A DNA stretch of 64,000 bases, from positions 1 to 64,000 of the forward strand of contig NW_020312514.1 in the NCBI RefSeq assembly GCF_002999335.1. Reading direction: 5' to 3'. Of the stretch, positions 1-12,784 are shown one piece after another. The notes below the pieces were generated by a model. It was not told the origin of the DNA, made no database searches, and saw nothing but the letters and a program-made list of their open reading frames with translations. The position numbers were made by a program, and so were the translations under genes. The stretch is from Cyclospora cayetanensis. Its lineage: Eukaryota > Apicomplexa > Conoidasida > Eucoccidiorida > Eimeriidae. How positions within the stretch are numbered: the first letter of the stretch is position 1; every line of letters begins with the position of its first letter.

Positions 1-3000
1 CATCGTCCTGCCAAAGTCGCCTAAACGCACGGACACCTGCGAGTCTCCACTAACACTCCGCACCACAACTCTAAAGAACGAGCAGTACCAAACAACAGCT
101 ACGACACATTGGCTGCTTATCTTCCCCCACACCCAAACCGCAAATGCCTTGCACAACCCACTTCCTGCACATCGCCAACGCAAACCAGCATTATCAAATG
201 CGCGCCATCACCAAAAAGCCTGCACTCTGTTTTACAGCGAAGCACCAAAGACGTACAGTTACTCGACGCTGCTCAGGCTCTCCTGAACAAGGATGCCACC
301 CGCTACTCCTCTTGTCGCTTTCAGCCTCTGCCACAGCAATAGATAATACATTGGGGTGACAGTGAAACACACAGTTTGAGTGCAGTGTGCAGCCTACTCC
401 TCAACGTGCAACTGCACATAACAACACTGCTAGCCATCCCACTGCAGCACAGAAGCTAGGTGCTGGCCTTAGTCTACATGCATTAGCTACAGCAAAATAC
501 ACCCACTACGTCCCACACGATCGGAGGCAAAGAGCGCACTGCCTGAGTCACGCAGCGTGCTAATGTTCACCAGCCTCCAAATCTATAACCCATCAAAGCG
601 ACGGCAAGCGCTAGCCGATAGGCCCCTGCTACAGCTACTCTCGCCATATGGCCAAGCTCGCACACGGATTCCATTCATTGAGCACAACTGACCACTTCTC
701 CAAACGCATGCGACAGGACAAGACAGTACATCAAAAGAAACACCGACTCCGCTTAGCCCATACTCACATAAGCCACTCTACTGCTTCTATTGATAATGTT
801 GCTTTGAGCACATGCAATACGACACGAGGACACCAACGCAGATTCAAGCACAGTAGTCGTACTGCCACTGGCTTGCAGACAATCTGCCAACTTGACGTCG
901 CCCTGGCAGATTCACCCAAACGAAAAGATTCCTGCGGGTCTGTAGTAACGCTCCGCACCACAACTCTAAAGAACGAGCAATACCAAACAACAGCTACGAC
1001 ACATTGGCTGCTTATCTTCCCCCACACCCAAACCGCAAATGCCTTGCACAACCCACTTCCTGCACATCGCCAACGCAAACCAGCATTTGGAAATGCGCAT
1101 CATCAGGGCAAAGCCTGCATTCAGTACTACAGCGAAACATCGAGGAACTCCAGTCACTCGGAGGTGCTCAGACTCTCCTGAACAAGGATGCCACCCGCTA
1201 CTCCTCTTGTCGCTTTCACCTTCTGCTACAGCAATAGATAATATATTGTGATGTAAGTGAAACACAGTTTGAGTGCAGTGTGCAGCCTACTCCTCAACGT
1301 GCAACTGCACATAACAACACTGCTAGCCATCCCACTGCAGCACAGAAGCTAGGTGCTGGCCTGAGCCTACATGCATTAGCTACAGGTAAAATCACATAGT
1401 ACACCCCACACGATTGGAGGCAAAGAGCGCACTGCCTGATTCATGCAGCGTGCTAATGTTCACCAGCCTCCAGATCGATAACCCATCAAAGCGACGGCAA
1501 GTGCTAGCCGATAGGCCCCTGCAAGAACCACTCTCGCCATATGCCCAAGCTCAAATAGGTATTCCATACGTTGAAAACAACTGACCACTTCTCCAAACAC
1601 ATGCGATGGAACAAGCCTGCACATCGTACAAAGCATCAATTTCCGCTTAGCCCATACTCACATAAGCCACTCTACTGCTTCTATTGATAATGTTGCTTTG
1701 AGCATATCCAATACGACACGACGACACCAACGCAGATTCAAGCACAGGAGTCGTACTGCCACTGGCTTGCAGACAATCTGCCAACTCTGCATCGTCCTGC
1801 CAAAGTCGCCTAAACGCACGGACGCCTGCGAGTCTCCACTAACACTCCGCACCACAAGTCAAAAGAACCAGTAGTACCAAACAACAGCTACGACACATTG
1901 GCTGCTTATCTTCCCCCACACCCAAACCGCAAATGCCTTGCACAACCCACTGGCTGAACATTGCCAACGCAGGCCGACATTAGGAAATGCGCATCATCAG
2001 GGCAAAGCCTTCATTCAGTACTACAGCGGAACATCAAAGAACTCCAACCACGTGAAGGTGCTCAGGCTCTCCTGGCCAAGGATGTCACTCGGAACTGTCT
2101 TTGTGGCTCTCTGCGTCTGCCACAGCAATGGGAAATGTCTGTGCAGCCATGTGATACACACGTCAAGCACAGTACGCAACCTACCCCTCTCCGCGTGCCT
2201 GCACAAAGCAACAGGGCTAGCGATACCAGTGCAACACAGAAGCTAGGTGGTGGTGTAAGGCTAGATGCATTTGCTAAAGGAAACGTCACCTCGTTACATT
2301 CGTCACACGTCATGAAGCAAAGCACCTACTTCCTGAGTCATGCAGCGTGAAAACGCTTGGAAGCCCCTGGATCAATTCCATAACGGAGCATTGGCGACTC
2401 CTAGCCGCTTTGGGGGTGCTAAACGACTCGCCTCGCATGGGCAAATGCGCATGGAGACTCCGTACGCTGAGAATAACTATTCGCGTCCCCAGACATACAC
2501 CATGAAACAAAATCCTTCATTTGATACAGAACGACTCTGCGTGATCCATTCTCACATATCCGCTTCAAGGGCTGGTACTGGGATTGTTTCTGAGCACGAA
2601 CAATACGACTCGACGACGCCTACACTGATTTTGCGCATTGGATCCAGTCACTGCAGTAGCTTGCAGAGGCGCTGCCGACAAAGCAACGTCCTACTGGAAT
2701 AGCATAAACATATTGGCGTCTGGGTGCTTGAACCAACAATCACAGCAACAAATCTAAGAGATCAGTGGTACCAAACAGCACCAAGTACCCATTGAATGCT
2801 TCTGCCCATCCACACCAAAACTGCACTAGCCTTGCACAACCCACTTGTTGACCCCACCAACGCATCCACGCATAGAAAAGCCACCGCCTCAGCGCATCGT
2901 TCGCATTCAATACACCAGCAATTTACGAAGGTACTACAGCTACTCCACGGTCCTCAGGCTTCTCTGACCATAGCGCCAGAATACATGCCTATCTTCACAC

Positions 3001-3010
3001 TTGTGCGTTG
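1..3010. repeat. R1 tandem array, about four ~895-bp units
   Basis: A landmark beginning GCTGCTTATCTTCCCC recurs at 112, 1007 and 1901, with a weaker version near 2795, giving a period of 894-895 bp. A second landmark (CACAGAAGCTAGGTG) recurs near 449, 1345 and 2238. The first three units are clearly similar over most of their length; the fourth is much more diverged. The first unit is probably cut by the window edge. Short open frames in units 1 and 2 (77 aa at 109 and at 1004) match only because the DNA matches; they are not kept in older copies, so I do not call genes. No transposase, reverse transcriptase or terminal repeats are visible. The array runs directly into the R2 unit near 3,010. 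Confidence 0.85.
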
Positions 3011-6000
3011 CGCTTGAATTCTACAATGCTATTTTCTTACGGTTCAGTGTGGGAATGCGTTACTTTGAAGTAGGCATTTGGCGGCATGCTTAGGCCACCT
3101 CTAGGCTGATGACAATGGCAACCGAACCTCCGATAGCGACACATGCTTAGGTTTCCACACACTCGACCCATGCCCCACTTGCTGCTACTAACGCCATTCC
3201 ACAAAGCGTCCCTCACTCTTTAAACCCGACTAGCCTCTAGTCCGAACTAATCCACGGGGCTGGTATCCATCCCGCACCAACGTGTCTTCATGAGTCTGTG
3301 TACGCTTGCTGCTTCTGGTCAGATGTTCGTGGGGTGTGCGTGTTCTGTACTGTTTCAGCTTGCCCACGGAAAATAAACATATAGTACAAAAGCATCATCC
3401 AATTAGAAGCAGATAATCACAGCTTGTTTTACACTAGCACTTTCACGTGCTCCACACATGCAGGCTTTAGCATATGACCAAACACATTATGGACCAAATG
3501 CCACCAAGCAACTGCTTACGCAAGACCAGCCGAATGCATTCATTCCCCGCATGCGCTTCTGAACTGATACACCACGAGCACGCTAACTCAGGTGGCTTAC
3601 TGAGATACCAACAGTTATTATACTAGCAGTTCAACACTACACGCGTGCCAACGTAAAATAGTCCACATTTTATGGGTGACACCATTTTTCAATAGGGAAT
3701 TCGCAAATGAATATCATAGTCTGTTCTTCACTGTCCGGTGCACGCAGGCTTTCAAGAACCGTCCGCTACACATTGTGTTCAAATACAGCTATTCCGAAAC
3801 ACTACTGACAACCTTGATGAACCTGAATACGTCGAATTTGCCTCGCAAAACTGCCTCACCTGTAACACACTTTGAGTGCATTTGCAGACCCTACAACCTA
3901 TGCAGTCTGCTCACCCTGCATCTACAGCCAACCACTCTACGAGTCAGCACGAAATGGATGCAAGCAGACATTCTCCTGATCGGCACCAGCCTAAACCATC
4001 TAACAAACAAAAACATATGCGTAGACCGCTGAGTGCTCTCGAAGTATGCTGCTGCGTAAAGTCACAGACCTGAAGGTACAAATTCTGCTCGTCTAACTCC
4101 TTAACTACATACCGTTACCATATTCACTTTGCCTGGTTGCTACCTAGCACTTCTTGGCGAACAGGGCAACCAAACCATGGCGTTGGCACTCGCAAAACGG
4201 ACATCGAAGGCATGCTTTCATCTGGTGAACTGACTAGTGACGCTCTAACACGCTGCTACCCTAGGATCCATCAAAACCAGCACTCGAAATTGGTGGCTAC
4301 CGCACATATACTGTATAAAAGTCTTGTAAAGAAGAACAGGCACCGCAGGGTCAGCATGTATGACCTCTTGCATGCACTTGCCACCCCAGAGCCTACATCC
4401 TGAGCTCGCGGATACACTAGAAGAGCTAGGCCGCAACTACTCCCACCCCGTTAACCTAATCATAGCACAGCTTCACGGAGAGGCTAGAGGCTACTTTCCT
4501 GCCAGCTGACACGCCCAGCAATTGCACTCCATCCAGCATTATATAGGGCATCTGTTCTAACATATTTCATCCAAATTCAAGCCTTCCTCACGCAGTCCAT
4601 ACTACTAACATGTCAATGCCGCACAGGCAGCTTTTGATTTACACGAATACGGAACTAGCACAGAACGTGGGCAGGACAGGGCAACAAACCACAATCAAAG
4701 GTGGACGACGTTGTCTGAAAAGCTTCTTCGCAACACCGATCCCTTCTGCTGCTCACAGCACTGCAAGCAGATGCAACATATAACATTAATAGAAGGTCAT
4801 CGCAAGCTGTCTGCCGGTACACGTGGAAGCACACACTGCACTTCGCACATGTACCATGAACAGTGAAATGCTCGCATCGCATCCAGACACAGCTGCAAAC
4901 GCCAGGTGGCTTTCAAACATCCATACAAGGCAAACGCTGAAGCTACACTATGTTACAACTATTCTCGCATAAGAGCTGCGCACGAACGCCCAAACCGAAA
5001 AACATCTTTCACCTGTAGCCAAACCCACTTTCTGAAAACATGGGAAATGGCGCGGTCTGCAACCAGCTTACCATCGTTGCTCCCTACACCGTACATAGCT
5101 GTGGGCTGGTTTAATTGCAGTAAATTCCACACGCAATTACCCCCTACAGAGCCTAGTGCTCTACCAGTACCCTTCGACCTGGTAGCAGATAATAACACTA
5201 ACCCACCCACTAAAAACTGCCACCCTATTGCCCAACGAACACCCACAACACGGCTTTAAACAACAGCTGAAGAACCCCGTCCGCCATACAATTACGCTGG
5301 CATGATCTATTCCCACAGGCATCCAAATAATTTGCAAAATCGACAAATGTTTTCGTGTAGAATTCAGCTAGAGCCAGCAGCACAATCAAAGAGGCAAACG
5401 GCAAGAAAACGTGAGAACGACCACATGCATAGGACGCACGAAGATGCAGTGCGTTCCTGCTAATAGGCTCCACTGCCCAAGTCTTCGACCCGCAGCTCGT
5501 AATAGCCGAAGTTAAATACTCCCGAGTCAGTAGGCACGACACGCCATCTGACAAAGAAACTTTTGCACATGTCATCTCGATTGACTCCTAAGCATTCTAC
5601 TTCCGCGAATGGGTAAGCGCAGCCTGTTGTTTTTTGCAAAGCCACGCGCGGTGCATGTGTGCTCGATAGCTTGGACCAGTGGCTCCTAATTATAGAAGAC
5701 ACACCTCAAACACGCAGGACCGCCAGCAACATCCAGACAGGCTACAGCAGGCCAATGTAACCAACACATTTCCCCCCGCCAGAAGCAACGAGCACGCAGG
5801 CCACTGCCGTTGCCCTGCTTAGCCAGAGGATGGCTTACTGAAAACAAACAATCTGAAGTAAGGCCAGTACCACCCGCGCTGTGAGCCTTCCCTCAGCCAA
5901 GGACCCCAAGGGCTCAGCAATACAATTCGCTAAGCAGCCTTTGCCAATTTTCCCCGCCCTCCACATTCCAAATATTCCAACCTGAGTACTATTGTGCAGC

Positions 6001-6440
6001 TGAAAAGAATCCTGCCAAATGGACACTTCCCCTCGCTGACCAACTTGACGAAAACGCAAGGGGTGGCATGGACGTGGACGGCAAGCATTGAGGCTTCCCT
6101 TCACCTAGTTTCAAATCAGCACCTCTGAATGCGGCCGTCGACAGAACATTGGTCTTGTGATAATCAAGCGCAACTGCGGAAAGCTTCTGCGCTTCACCAA
6201 AAATTGTGGGGACGCTATGAGAAACGGCAATCCACAGTAAGTGGACTACCTCACGTACACTTTGTGCAGGCAACATGCTCACACAAATCATGTCAATTAA
6301 CACACATTACTGCATCACGCATGCCGGCTGCCTCTAGTGCTGCGCATAGTATTTTGCCAAGCAAGCATCACACCCAATCACCGCATACCCAAACAAAACG
6401 TTCCTTCTATTTGTTCCCACCAACGACGTGATCGTCTCAA
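3010..6440. repeat. R2 long repeat unit, copy A
   Basis: This stretch shares ordered blocks with copies near 7.2, 30.7, 33.3 and 36.2 kb. One block (AGCTTGCCCACGG followed by AATAAACAT) is near 3,358, and a block resembling the later 'CCTACAGC...TTTGCTC...CTACGAG' segment is near 3,880. A third (CTTCACGGAGAGGCTAGAGGC) is near 4,470, a fourth (GTGGGCAGGACA) near 4,667, and a fifth (CACATGCATAGGACG) near 5,423. The same order is seen in copy E. Copy A appears complete, about 3.4 kb, and is followed by an R1-like fragment from about 6,440. No gene is recognised. Homology was judged by eye, so ends are approximate. Confidence 0.65.
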
Positions 6441-7190
6441 ATAAGCTTCATATAGCGTTGCTCCAGTTTGACAATACAATATCCAGGCAGAGCACGAAGA
6501 TATCACCGTCGTCCCCTTGTTCTGCTATGCTTTTGCTTCATAAAAGGGCATTTTCTAATTGCGCAAGTGAAACCAACCTCAAGTGCATAGCGTAGCCAAC
6601 TCCTTTCCGTGCAGCTGCACTAAGCAACAGTGCTAACGATATCAGTGTAGCACAGAACCTAGGTACTGTCATTAGCCTAGGCAACTAAGCTGCAGGAACC
6701 ATTGCCTCCTGCAACCGACACACATCTGGACGCAAAGTGCATACTTTCTGGATCATGTAATGTGGAAACATTTGACGGCCCTCTAATTACATTAGCATCT
6801 AAGGCTTGGCAGAACCTAGCCGATGCACACGTGCTACAACTACTTGTCTTTCTTGCGCCAACGCATGATGGGGTTCCATACACTGCAAGCAACTGACCAC
6901 GTGTCCAAACACATGCCATGGAACACAACTACGCACCTACTGGACCACCACTCCACTTGGTCCCATTCCCACAAATCAGATGTAAGGAGCGGTATAGTTA
7001 CTGCTGCTCTGGCCACATGCAGTTCGCCCGGATGACACTTGAACAGATTTCACGCGCAGGATCGACAGTCCTGACGACTGCTAGGTGATCTGGCCTGGCC
7101 CTGTCAATTGGAAAACACCTCCCGTATAGTGCCTTCGCAATAAGGAAATAGGAAAACCTGCGGCCTATGCACGGTCATCAGCCTCTTCTG
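6440..7190. repeat. R1 fragment preceding R2 copy B
   Basis: The R1 landmarks 'cacagaacctaggtactg' and 'attagcctag' near 6,650-6,685 match the CACAGAAGCTAGGTGCTGGCC segment of the first array, and the preceding text (GTGAAACC... CAAGTGCATAG) aligns with the R1 segment around 360-400. The copy is diverged and shorter than a full 895-bp unit. It precedes another R2 copy, repeating the R1-R2 order of the first array. No gene is recognised. Confidence 0.5.
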
Positions 7191-9480
7191 GTCAAGGATA
7201 TAGCTAAACTACATGCCTTACCTTGCACTCGTGCGTTTGTCTTGCAATCCAAGTCACCGCTTCCTGAGTATTCGCTTTATTGAGGGGGGGGCCGGACGGA
7301 GGTACTATGCGCTTAGCATTTGACTGCATAATTATGCTACTTCTAAGCTGCTTTCCACCATGCACTGAAGCGTCATATATGTGCGTTTGCTTGTTACTTT
7401 CAAACAGAGGCTCATGGGGCCTGCGTGTGCTGCGTAGTTTCAGCATGCCCACAGGGAATAAACAACCAGTATATAAGCATCACTCAAGCAGCAGCAGATG
7501 ATCACCACAGTGCTCCACATTCAAATTGCCAACTCCTTTCACCGAATGGGTATGGCTTTAGCTCGTGACCAAACGCATTGCCAACACAATGTCATCAGAC
7601 ACCTGCAAGCGCAGCAGACGAAGCGAGAGGTCCTCGTTTTCTGCAGGCACTTCTGGACTGCCTTTACATGCTCTGCATGCAACTCACTCTGACAAGTGAA
7701 TGGCAGCTGAGCTACAAGATTGAACACCAGAAGTGCTAGCAAATAACGGAAGGCACGTGCCTAATTAATGGTCACCTTTGGACAGCAAACGGCCAGCTTC
7801 TAAACAGCGCACGACCACGATTCCATGTCATTAACGAAGCAAAAAGCAGCATGTGCCCGTTTACAAACGGAAGCTGCGCACGGCCAGTTTTCAACAAGCT
7901 ACCTACTCATCCATGCGCCGCGCAATACCTTGTCCGCATGGTGGCAGCAACCCGCAGCACCTGTGAGAGATCCAGCCACATCTTACAGCTGGAATAGGTG
8001 TGAAAACTTTGGCATAGTTATCAACACAAATTAAAACCATACATACGCCCACGACATGCCGCAATAAACGTTGTGCCTGAGGAAACCAGCGTGCAGGATG
8101 AAGTGCCCACAGTTCGCACTAGTGCCACCTGAGCCTATGTTTGACCTATTCAATCTGCGGTTGAATTCGTCGGGTCAGGGAACACCACGATCCCGTACCA
8201 GCTTTCAAGCAAAGCCACAAAATGTACTACTAATAGAGTCTGTTCCTTTTTGCGCAGAGGATTAGCAAATACAGATCAAAAACTTTTTAAAAACTTTCTT
8301 GGAGGGTCTGCCACGCGTCCAGCATATGCCGGCATGAGTCCTCCACTCCCGTGCTGCTAGACACCCCGACGAAAAAATTTCAAGTAGGAAGAAATGCCTC
8401 ACTGTCCATACATTCGTTCTACACACAAGTAGCTGCTACCAACGCGTTGGCACATAGCGTCCCTGACTCGTTGAAGTGAAAAGAGAGCAAGGCCCAACCA
8501 ATCCACACGGTTCCTAACAACCCTCCAGCAACCCGTTGGCATGCAGCTGCGTGCCTTTGCCCCCTTGAACGATTGCTCATGGTGCCTGCTTTTGCTGTGA
8601 AGTATCATGTCTTTCACGAACGTTGGAACGTCACTGCAACACCGGCACTCAATTTGAGTCAGATGTTCACAAATGTATTCAACAAAGTCACCCAAACGTC
8701 TTCCGTGGATGCGGGTATTGCGTGAGCTCGCGATCAAACTCATTGGAAATGGCCAGCATACTGCATGAGCGATATACTAGCCAAAGGCCTTCAGTTCTTG
8801 CAGACGTTTTAAAAGTGCTCTTTCTTTCGGTATTTTTCGGCAGATCCCCCTCTAATCATTGTGCGGCAGCTGAGCTGCATGTACGAAGTGCAAGACAACT
8901 AGGGCTTACAGCTCTTCATCCGATCGTTATTCTTGCGCATTCACATTCAGACGTGGCAAGAATAAATACTATAGAAGTAATGATTGCTGTGGGTTCTATG
9001 CAAGGGATTCGCAGATACATACCATGATTCATTTTACGCAGCCCCTTGCAAACCAACCCCTGAGAGCAGAGTTGTCTCTACAGGCAACTAAGAAAAAACA
9101 CCAATGGCAGCTTGATTAAGCCTGAAAGATCCTCTCACTGCTGCTGCAGATGCAACGCACTTCAAATACTCTTCAATCCACCATAGCCTTTGCACTTTGC
9201 TCAGTCTACAACTAGAGCCAAACATTCAACGAGGCAGCACATCACACAATCCTTTTCAAAATACCGCGCCCACTCAATCCAGAGACAAACAAGTGGCTTA
9301 CATCCCCCCATGCTTGGCAACAATGTTGCTGCGTAATGTCACAAACCTGAAGGTGAAAATAAATTACCCCAAACATTTTCCACAAACTGTACCCAAACTA
9401 CTGGGTCTTCTTGTTATCTAGCGCTCCTCGGCGGATAAACTGCTGAACCCTTGCTCCTTAATTCACGATACAGGCACTAT
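7190..9480. repeat. R2 long repeat unit, copy B (truncated)
   Basis: Blocks shared with other R2 copies include CATGCCCACAGGGAATAAAC near 7,446, GACCAAACGCATTGCCAAC near 7,567, the GATCCAGCCACAT block near 7,970, TGCAGATGCAACGCACTTC near 9,147 and the 'agcgctcctcggcgga' block near 9,420. The copy ends near 9,480, at the point corresponding to about 4,180 in copy A, and is replaced by the R3 array. Short open frames exist but none is conserved among copies. Confidence 0.6.
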
Positions 9481-11210
9481 TCCCCTGCTTCTTTATGGAA
9501 TTCTCATTATCATTCCATTCCTCATTTCCCTTTTACCAACATGCAACTTTGCCATTCACTCTCATACGTAAGCACTCGCGCACACATGTCCTGTGTCTAA
9601 TCTTCTACTCTTCGCAAGTAGCAAGCAAGCACACGCACTTTATTACTAAATGAGCTTCTCGTGCCCACCAACGCTCTAACACCCTCCCACATCCAGGCAT
9701 TACCACATTCTACCCAAAGCACGACCAAGCATAAACAAACATATATGGGAACACAGGCAAACATCCATTACTCACATCGGCATCATCGGACACATGCCAA
9801 GAGGGAAGGACATTATCTGCTTGACAATCAACATAATGCCAACTGCCAACAAGCACACAGAAACGTTCACAGAACAATTCAATACGAGCTCCCCATCTGT
9901 GCCTCTAAATGCACCCGCCAACCCCAATGCCCCTCCAGCTTCGATGGGAGGCACTGCTATGGAAAACTCGAAAACACAAGCGCACGAAACAGCCTGTGCT
10001 ACAAGCACTCACTTACATCTCCTCATATACACAAACCCACATACCTTGCACAAAGATCAACCCTCCACGCCAATTTTCCACTACCATCCCGACATCGTTC
10101 ATATTCTACAAGGACGCCACCTCGCCATTTACTCCCCTACACAAATCCCCACGCAAACGATCCCTGCATCCAATCCTAGCAAGCAACAAACACTAACACG
10201 CACTGTACTACTAACATAGCGCCTCATCTCCATCAAGGCCCAAGCGTCCTTTAACAAAACAGGCATGATCGTAAACTCCGTAAACCACACTCAAGCATCA
10301 AGAAGCCGGGGATGTAGCACACTGTGAACATACACTCCCCATAGCTCTATTAAAGTCCTCCACATGCCCACACGACACGCTGCAAGCAGTTCTGAAAACC
10401 AAGACGCCAAACCCCAAAATTCGCAGCGCGCACAACTGCTTTCAGAAAACTACTCAGTATAGCATATCCAGCTCTGCACCAAAGTGCATCCGCCAACCCC
10501 CATGCTGCTCCACCTTCAAAGCACAGCACTACCTCCAGCAATTCAAAAATACAAACTCGACTCAGCAGCATGCGCGTCAAACGCTCACTGGCTTTTCCTG
10601 CACGTAATCAAGCCCCGACAAACCAGCACAAATCCCAACCCTTCACCCTAAATTGTCATTACCACTACACACTACATCGCCTTTCTACCTACAAGTAACT
10701 TTGTCATTGACTCCCCTGCTCAATCGCGGGCTCAAATGTGTCATGCATCCGGCCCTAGCAGGAAATACACAATAATGTACATTGAATTACTGAGTTGGCA
10801 CCCGAAGGCCACATATTGAGCAAAGTACCGGCCAATGCCCAAACTAATCCCCCCACCACGGCATCACTGTTATGCACTCATGAAAAGCACATCCATAAAC
10901 GACAATCCAGTCAAGCAGCCCGCAGACGCCCAGTGACGACCGATGTGCACTCGAGCACATGTCCATCCGGCACTGCACTTACAGCTTGGTTCCGACTGTC
11001 CAAACAGCGGTTTCCATGCAAAAGGCTGTGCAACCTATCCGGCGATGCTTCCAGCTGTCACCCTCACTGCCTTTCCACCTTCAAAGGCGGACACTATGGA
11101 TGGCAATTTACATGCACGTGTGCTGTGGTATGTGTGCACTCTGAACGCTAAACGGCCACCCCTGGATATATTCCAGCGCCATCCAATCAACCACATTGGA
11201 TCTTAGCTAC
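9480..11210. repeat. R3 array, three ~575-bp units
   Basis: A segment near 9,553 (TGCCATTCACTC) recurs as CATTTACTCCCC near 10,125 and CATTGACTCCCC near 10,703, spaced 572 and 578 bp. A second segment (GCACCCGCCAACCCC with CCTCCAGCTTCGA) near 9,910 recurs near 10,485 (GCATCCGCCAACCCC) and more weakly near 11,050. The plus strand is strongly C- and A-rich here, so stop codons are scarce. The long open frames at 9,661-10,219 follow from that composition rather than from coding. No recognised domain is present. Confidence 0.6.
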
Positions 11211-12442
11211 AGCAAGTACCTACTACACCACGTTGCGCTATAGGAAATCGCATCAGCGATTAACACTTGTGGTAATTGTAGAACTCAACCTGGCGTGCTC
11301 ACAATTACTACAGCAGCTGGACGACCAACGGCACACGTAGCTTCTCAGTATTTGTAAAGCCATGCAGGTTAACCGGGTATCTCGAGGCCGAGTGTGCGCC
11401 ACAGTGTAATGGATTGTCTGTCGTCCCCATTCGATACACTGCTCAACGTACTTTCAAGCACTCATTCACATTTACTCATCAAATACAGTAGCAAGAACAC
11501 CACCAGCCAAGGAATCTTTGCCAATCAAGGTGCCCAGATATTTTTTTTGACAGCGCATTACATCGCAGGTCAGATAATGTGTTTAAACGTCGGGCCTGTG
11601 ATCGCGGTTGTGGCAAAGCGCAGGTTCCGTCGAACTACTCAGTGCCGCCTGTTGCTTGCTCCTAGCGCTTTTTACACTTAGGAGCACAACAGTTCTCTGC
11701 TAGCCAAGTTGGCGAATTACAGCATCATCTGAGAAATTGTAGCAAGACGTTTAGGGTTTGTCCTTCACAACAAGCCGTCCGAATATGCACGCACACCAGT
11801 ACTGCCAGTGCCGCATCCACTAGCCAGATGAAGTCAGAAAACCAGTTTAGCAACCCTACGTCCATTCCCCAACAGAGTAATAAACTGGACCCACGCACAT
11901 TGAAGGCCCGCCGTTAATTCAAATTCAAAAAAGATCGCGACACAGTGGCCATTTTGCTTCTCATTATCTAGTGTATCCCTGTAGGTAGGCCCTCATCTGG
12001 AAGCAACTGGCTAGCTTTCCATGCCCCACTCAAAAATGCAGAGAGTCAGATGAATGAGCAACGTGAACGCCATACAGTTTGAACAATGCTTGCCAATTTA
12101 ATACTTGGTTAGCATTCACACGACTTGCCTTTCGCAGGAGATCCATTGTGATTTGCAGCGTCTTGTTGCAGATGGTGAAACACTTACAAAGCTGCTTATC
12201 CCTTTGACTCAGCCACGCTTGAATCACAGACTTACCCCCACCACATGGCAAAATTCGCTATGTCCGTGTTATCCGGTGCTGATGTACGACTGGATTGGGG
12301 TCGATACCTAGTCATGCTTAACACAACGCCGTGCCCTACTTGCGTTCCAGAAAATCTTGATATTCAGCATTTATGCTGCCTGTCGACTCTCTGCGAGAAT
12401 GCTACCATCATGCAACAGACTATATTAGCCAGTGGTACTCAC
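11210..12442. other. Non-coding or unresolved stretch left of a signal-peptide exon
   Basis: No convincing gene, RNA gene or repeat copy is seen except the short Walker-A-containing open segment described separately (12,030-12,257, minus). If the exon at 12,443-12,784 belongs to a multi-exon gene, its further exons should lie here on the minus strand. I could not find an acceptor plus open frame that continues it convincingly. Confidence 0.4.
12030..12257 (-). other. Open segment with a P-loop-like motif, possible helicase fragment
   Basis: The minus strand is open for about 75 codons after a TAG at 12,258-12,260. It begins ILPCGGGKSVIQAW, which fits a Walker A motif (GxxGxGKS-like, here CGGGKS). 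About 16 residues on it reads CFTICNKTLQITMDLL, which loosely resembles the motif Ia region of superfamily 2 helicases, and it later contains VLNWQALFKLYG. No DEAD/DEAH box follows; the frame stops at 12,030. There is also a GTAAGT inside the P-loop codons that could be a splice donor, in which case this reading is wrong. It could be a degraded helicase exon, an exon of the neighbouring gene, or chance. Confidence 0.2.
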
Positions 12443-12784
12443 CTCTTCAGAAAGGCCATCTCGATCTACAGACTCGACGAAGCCAAGAAGTCTTGGGAGT
12501 TTAGACCGGTGCAAGACCAGCAAGGTAACCAGAAGAATTCCAAAAGCTGCTGCCAACGCCAGGGAGAACTTTTTCTTCCTCGAAAAGCCATCTTTATCCT
12601 TCTGGAATGATTGTAGCTGGGTCCTTGTAATCGCTTGATTACTTGTCAGATCTGCACTGCCAGCCTTGTCAAAGCTGATAGCCAATCCTGTATTTAGAGG
12701 AATGTCGCCTTTTTGCTCAACATCGGCACTCACCAACGCGGCAAAAACAAGCGGAAGCCAGTAAAGGAAGATCATCGTAGCCAT
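12443..12784 (-). CDS. First exon of a putative secreted or membrane protein (signal peptide plus one TM helix)
   Basis: The exon encodes 114 residues starting at ATG 12,784; the first four residues are MATM. Residues 4-19 are hydrophobic and end in LVSA, as in a cleavable signal peptide. A lysine-rich stretch (RKKK, about residue 70) precedes a second hydrophobic segment of about 21 residues (SLALAAAFGILLVTLLVLH), a good single-pass membrane helix. The open frame runs into GAGGTGAGT, a consensus splice donor, at 12,443/12,442, exactly where the reading becomes unremarkable and then stops. The family is not recognised. The layout (leader, about 50 polar residues, TM, acidic tail) is common among coccidian secretory-organelle and membrane proteins. 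Downstream exons were not resolved, and a spurious single exon cannot be excluded. It stands alone in a gene-poor region. Confidence 0.5.

Noticed and set aside
109..342. 77-aa open frame repeated at 1,004-1,237 with very similar protein
   Set aside because: Both lie at the same place in adjacent R1 units; similarity follows from the DNA repeat, and diverged units elsewhere do not keep the frame.
9661..10219. Overlapping 172-, 141- and 95-aa open frames
   Set aside because: The R3 region is C- and A-rich on the plus strand, so stops are rare in several frames at once. There is no domain and no conservation between units.
11749..11758. Telomere-like TTTAGGG
   Set aside because: Only single heptamers occur (here, and as CCCTAAA near 60,646); no tandem array, so no interstitial telomere.
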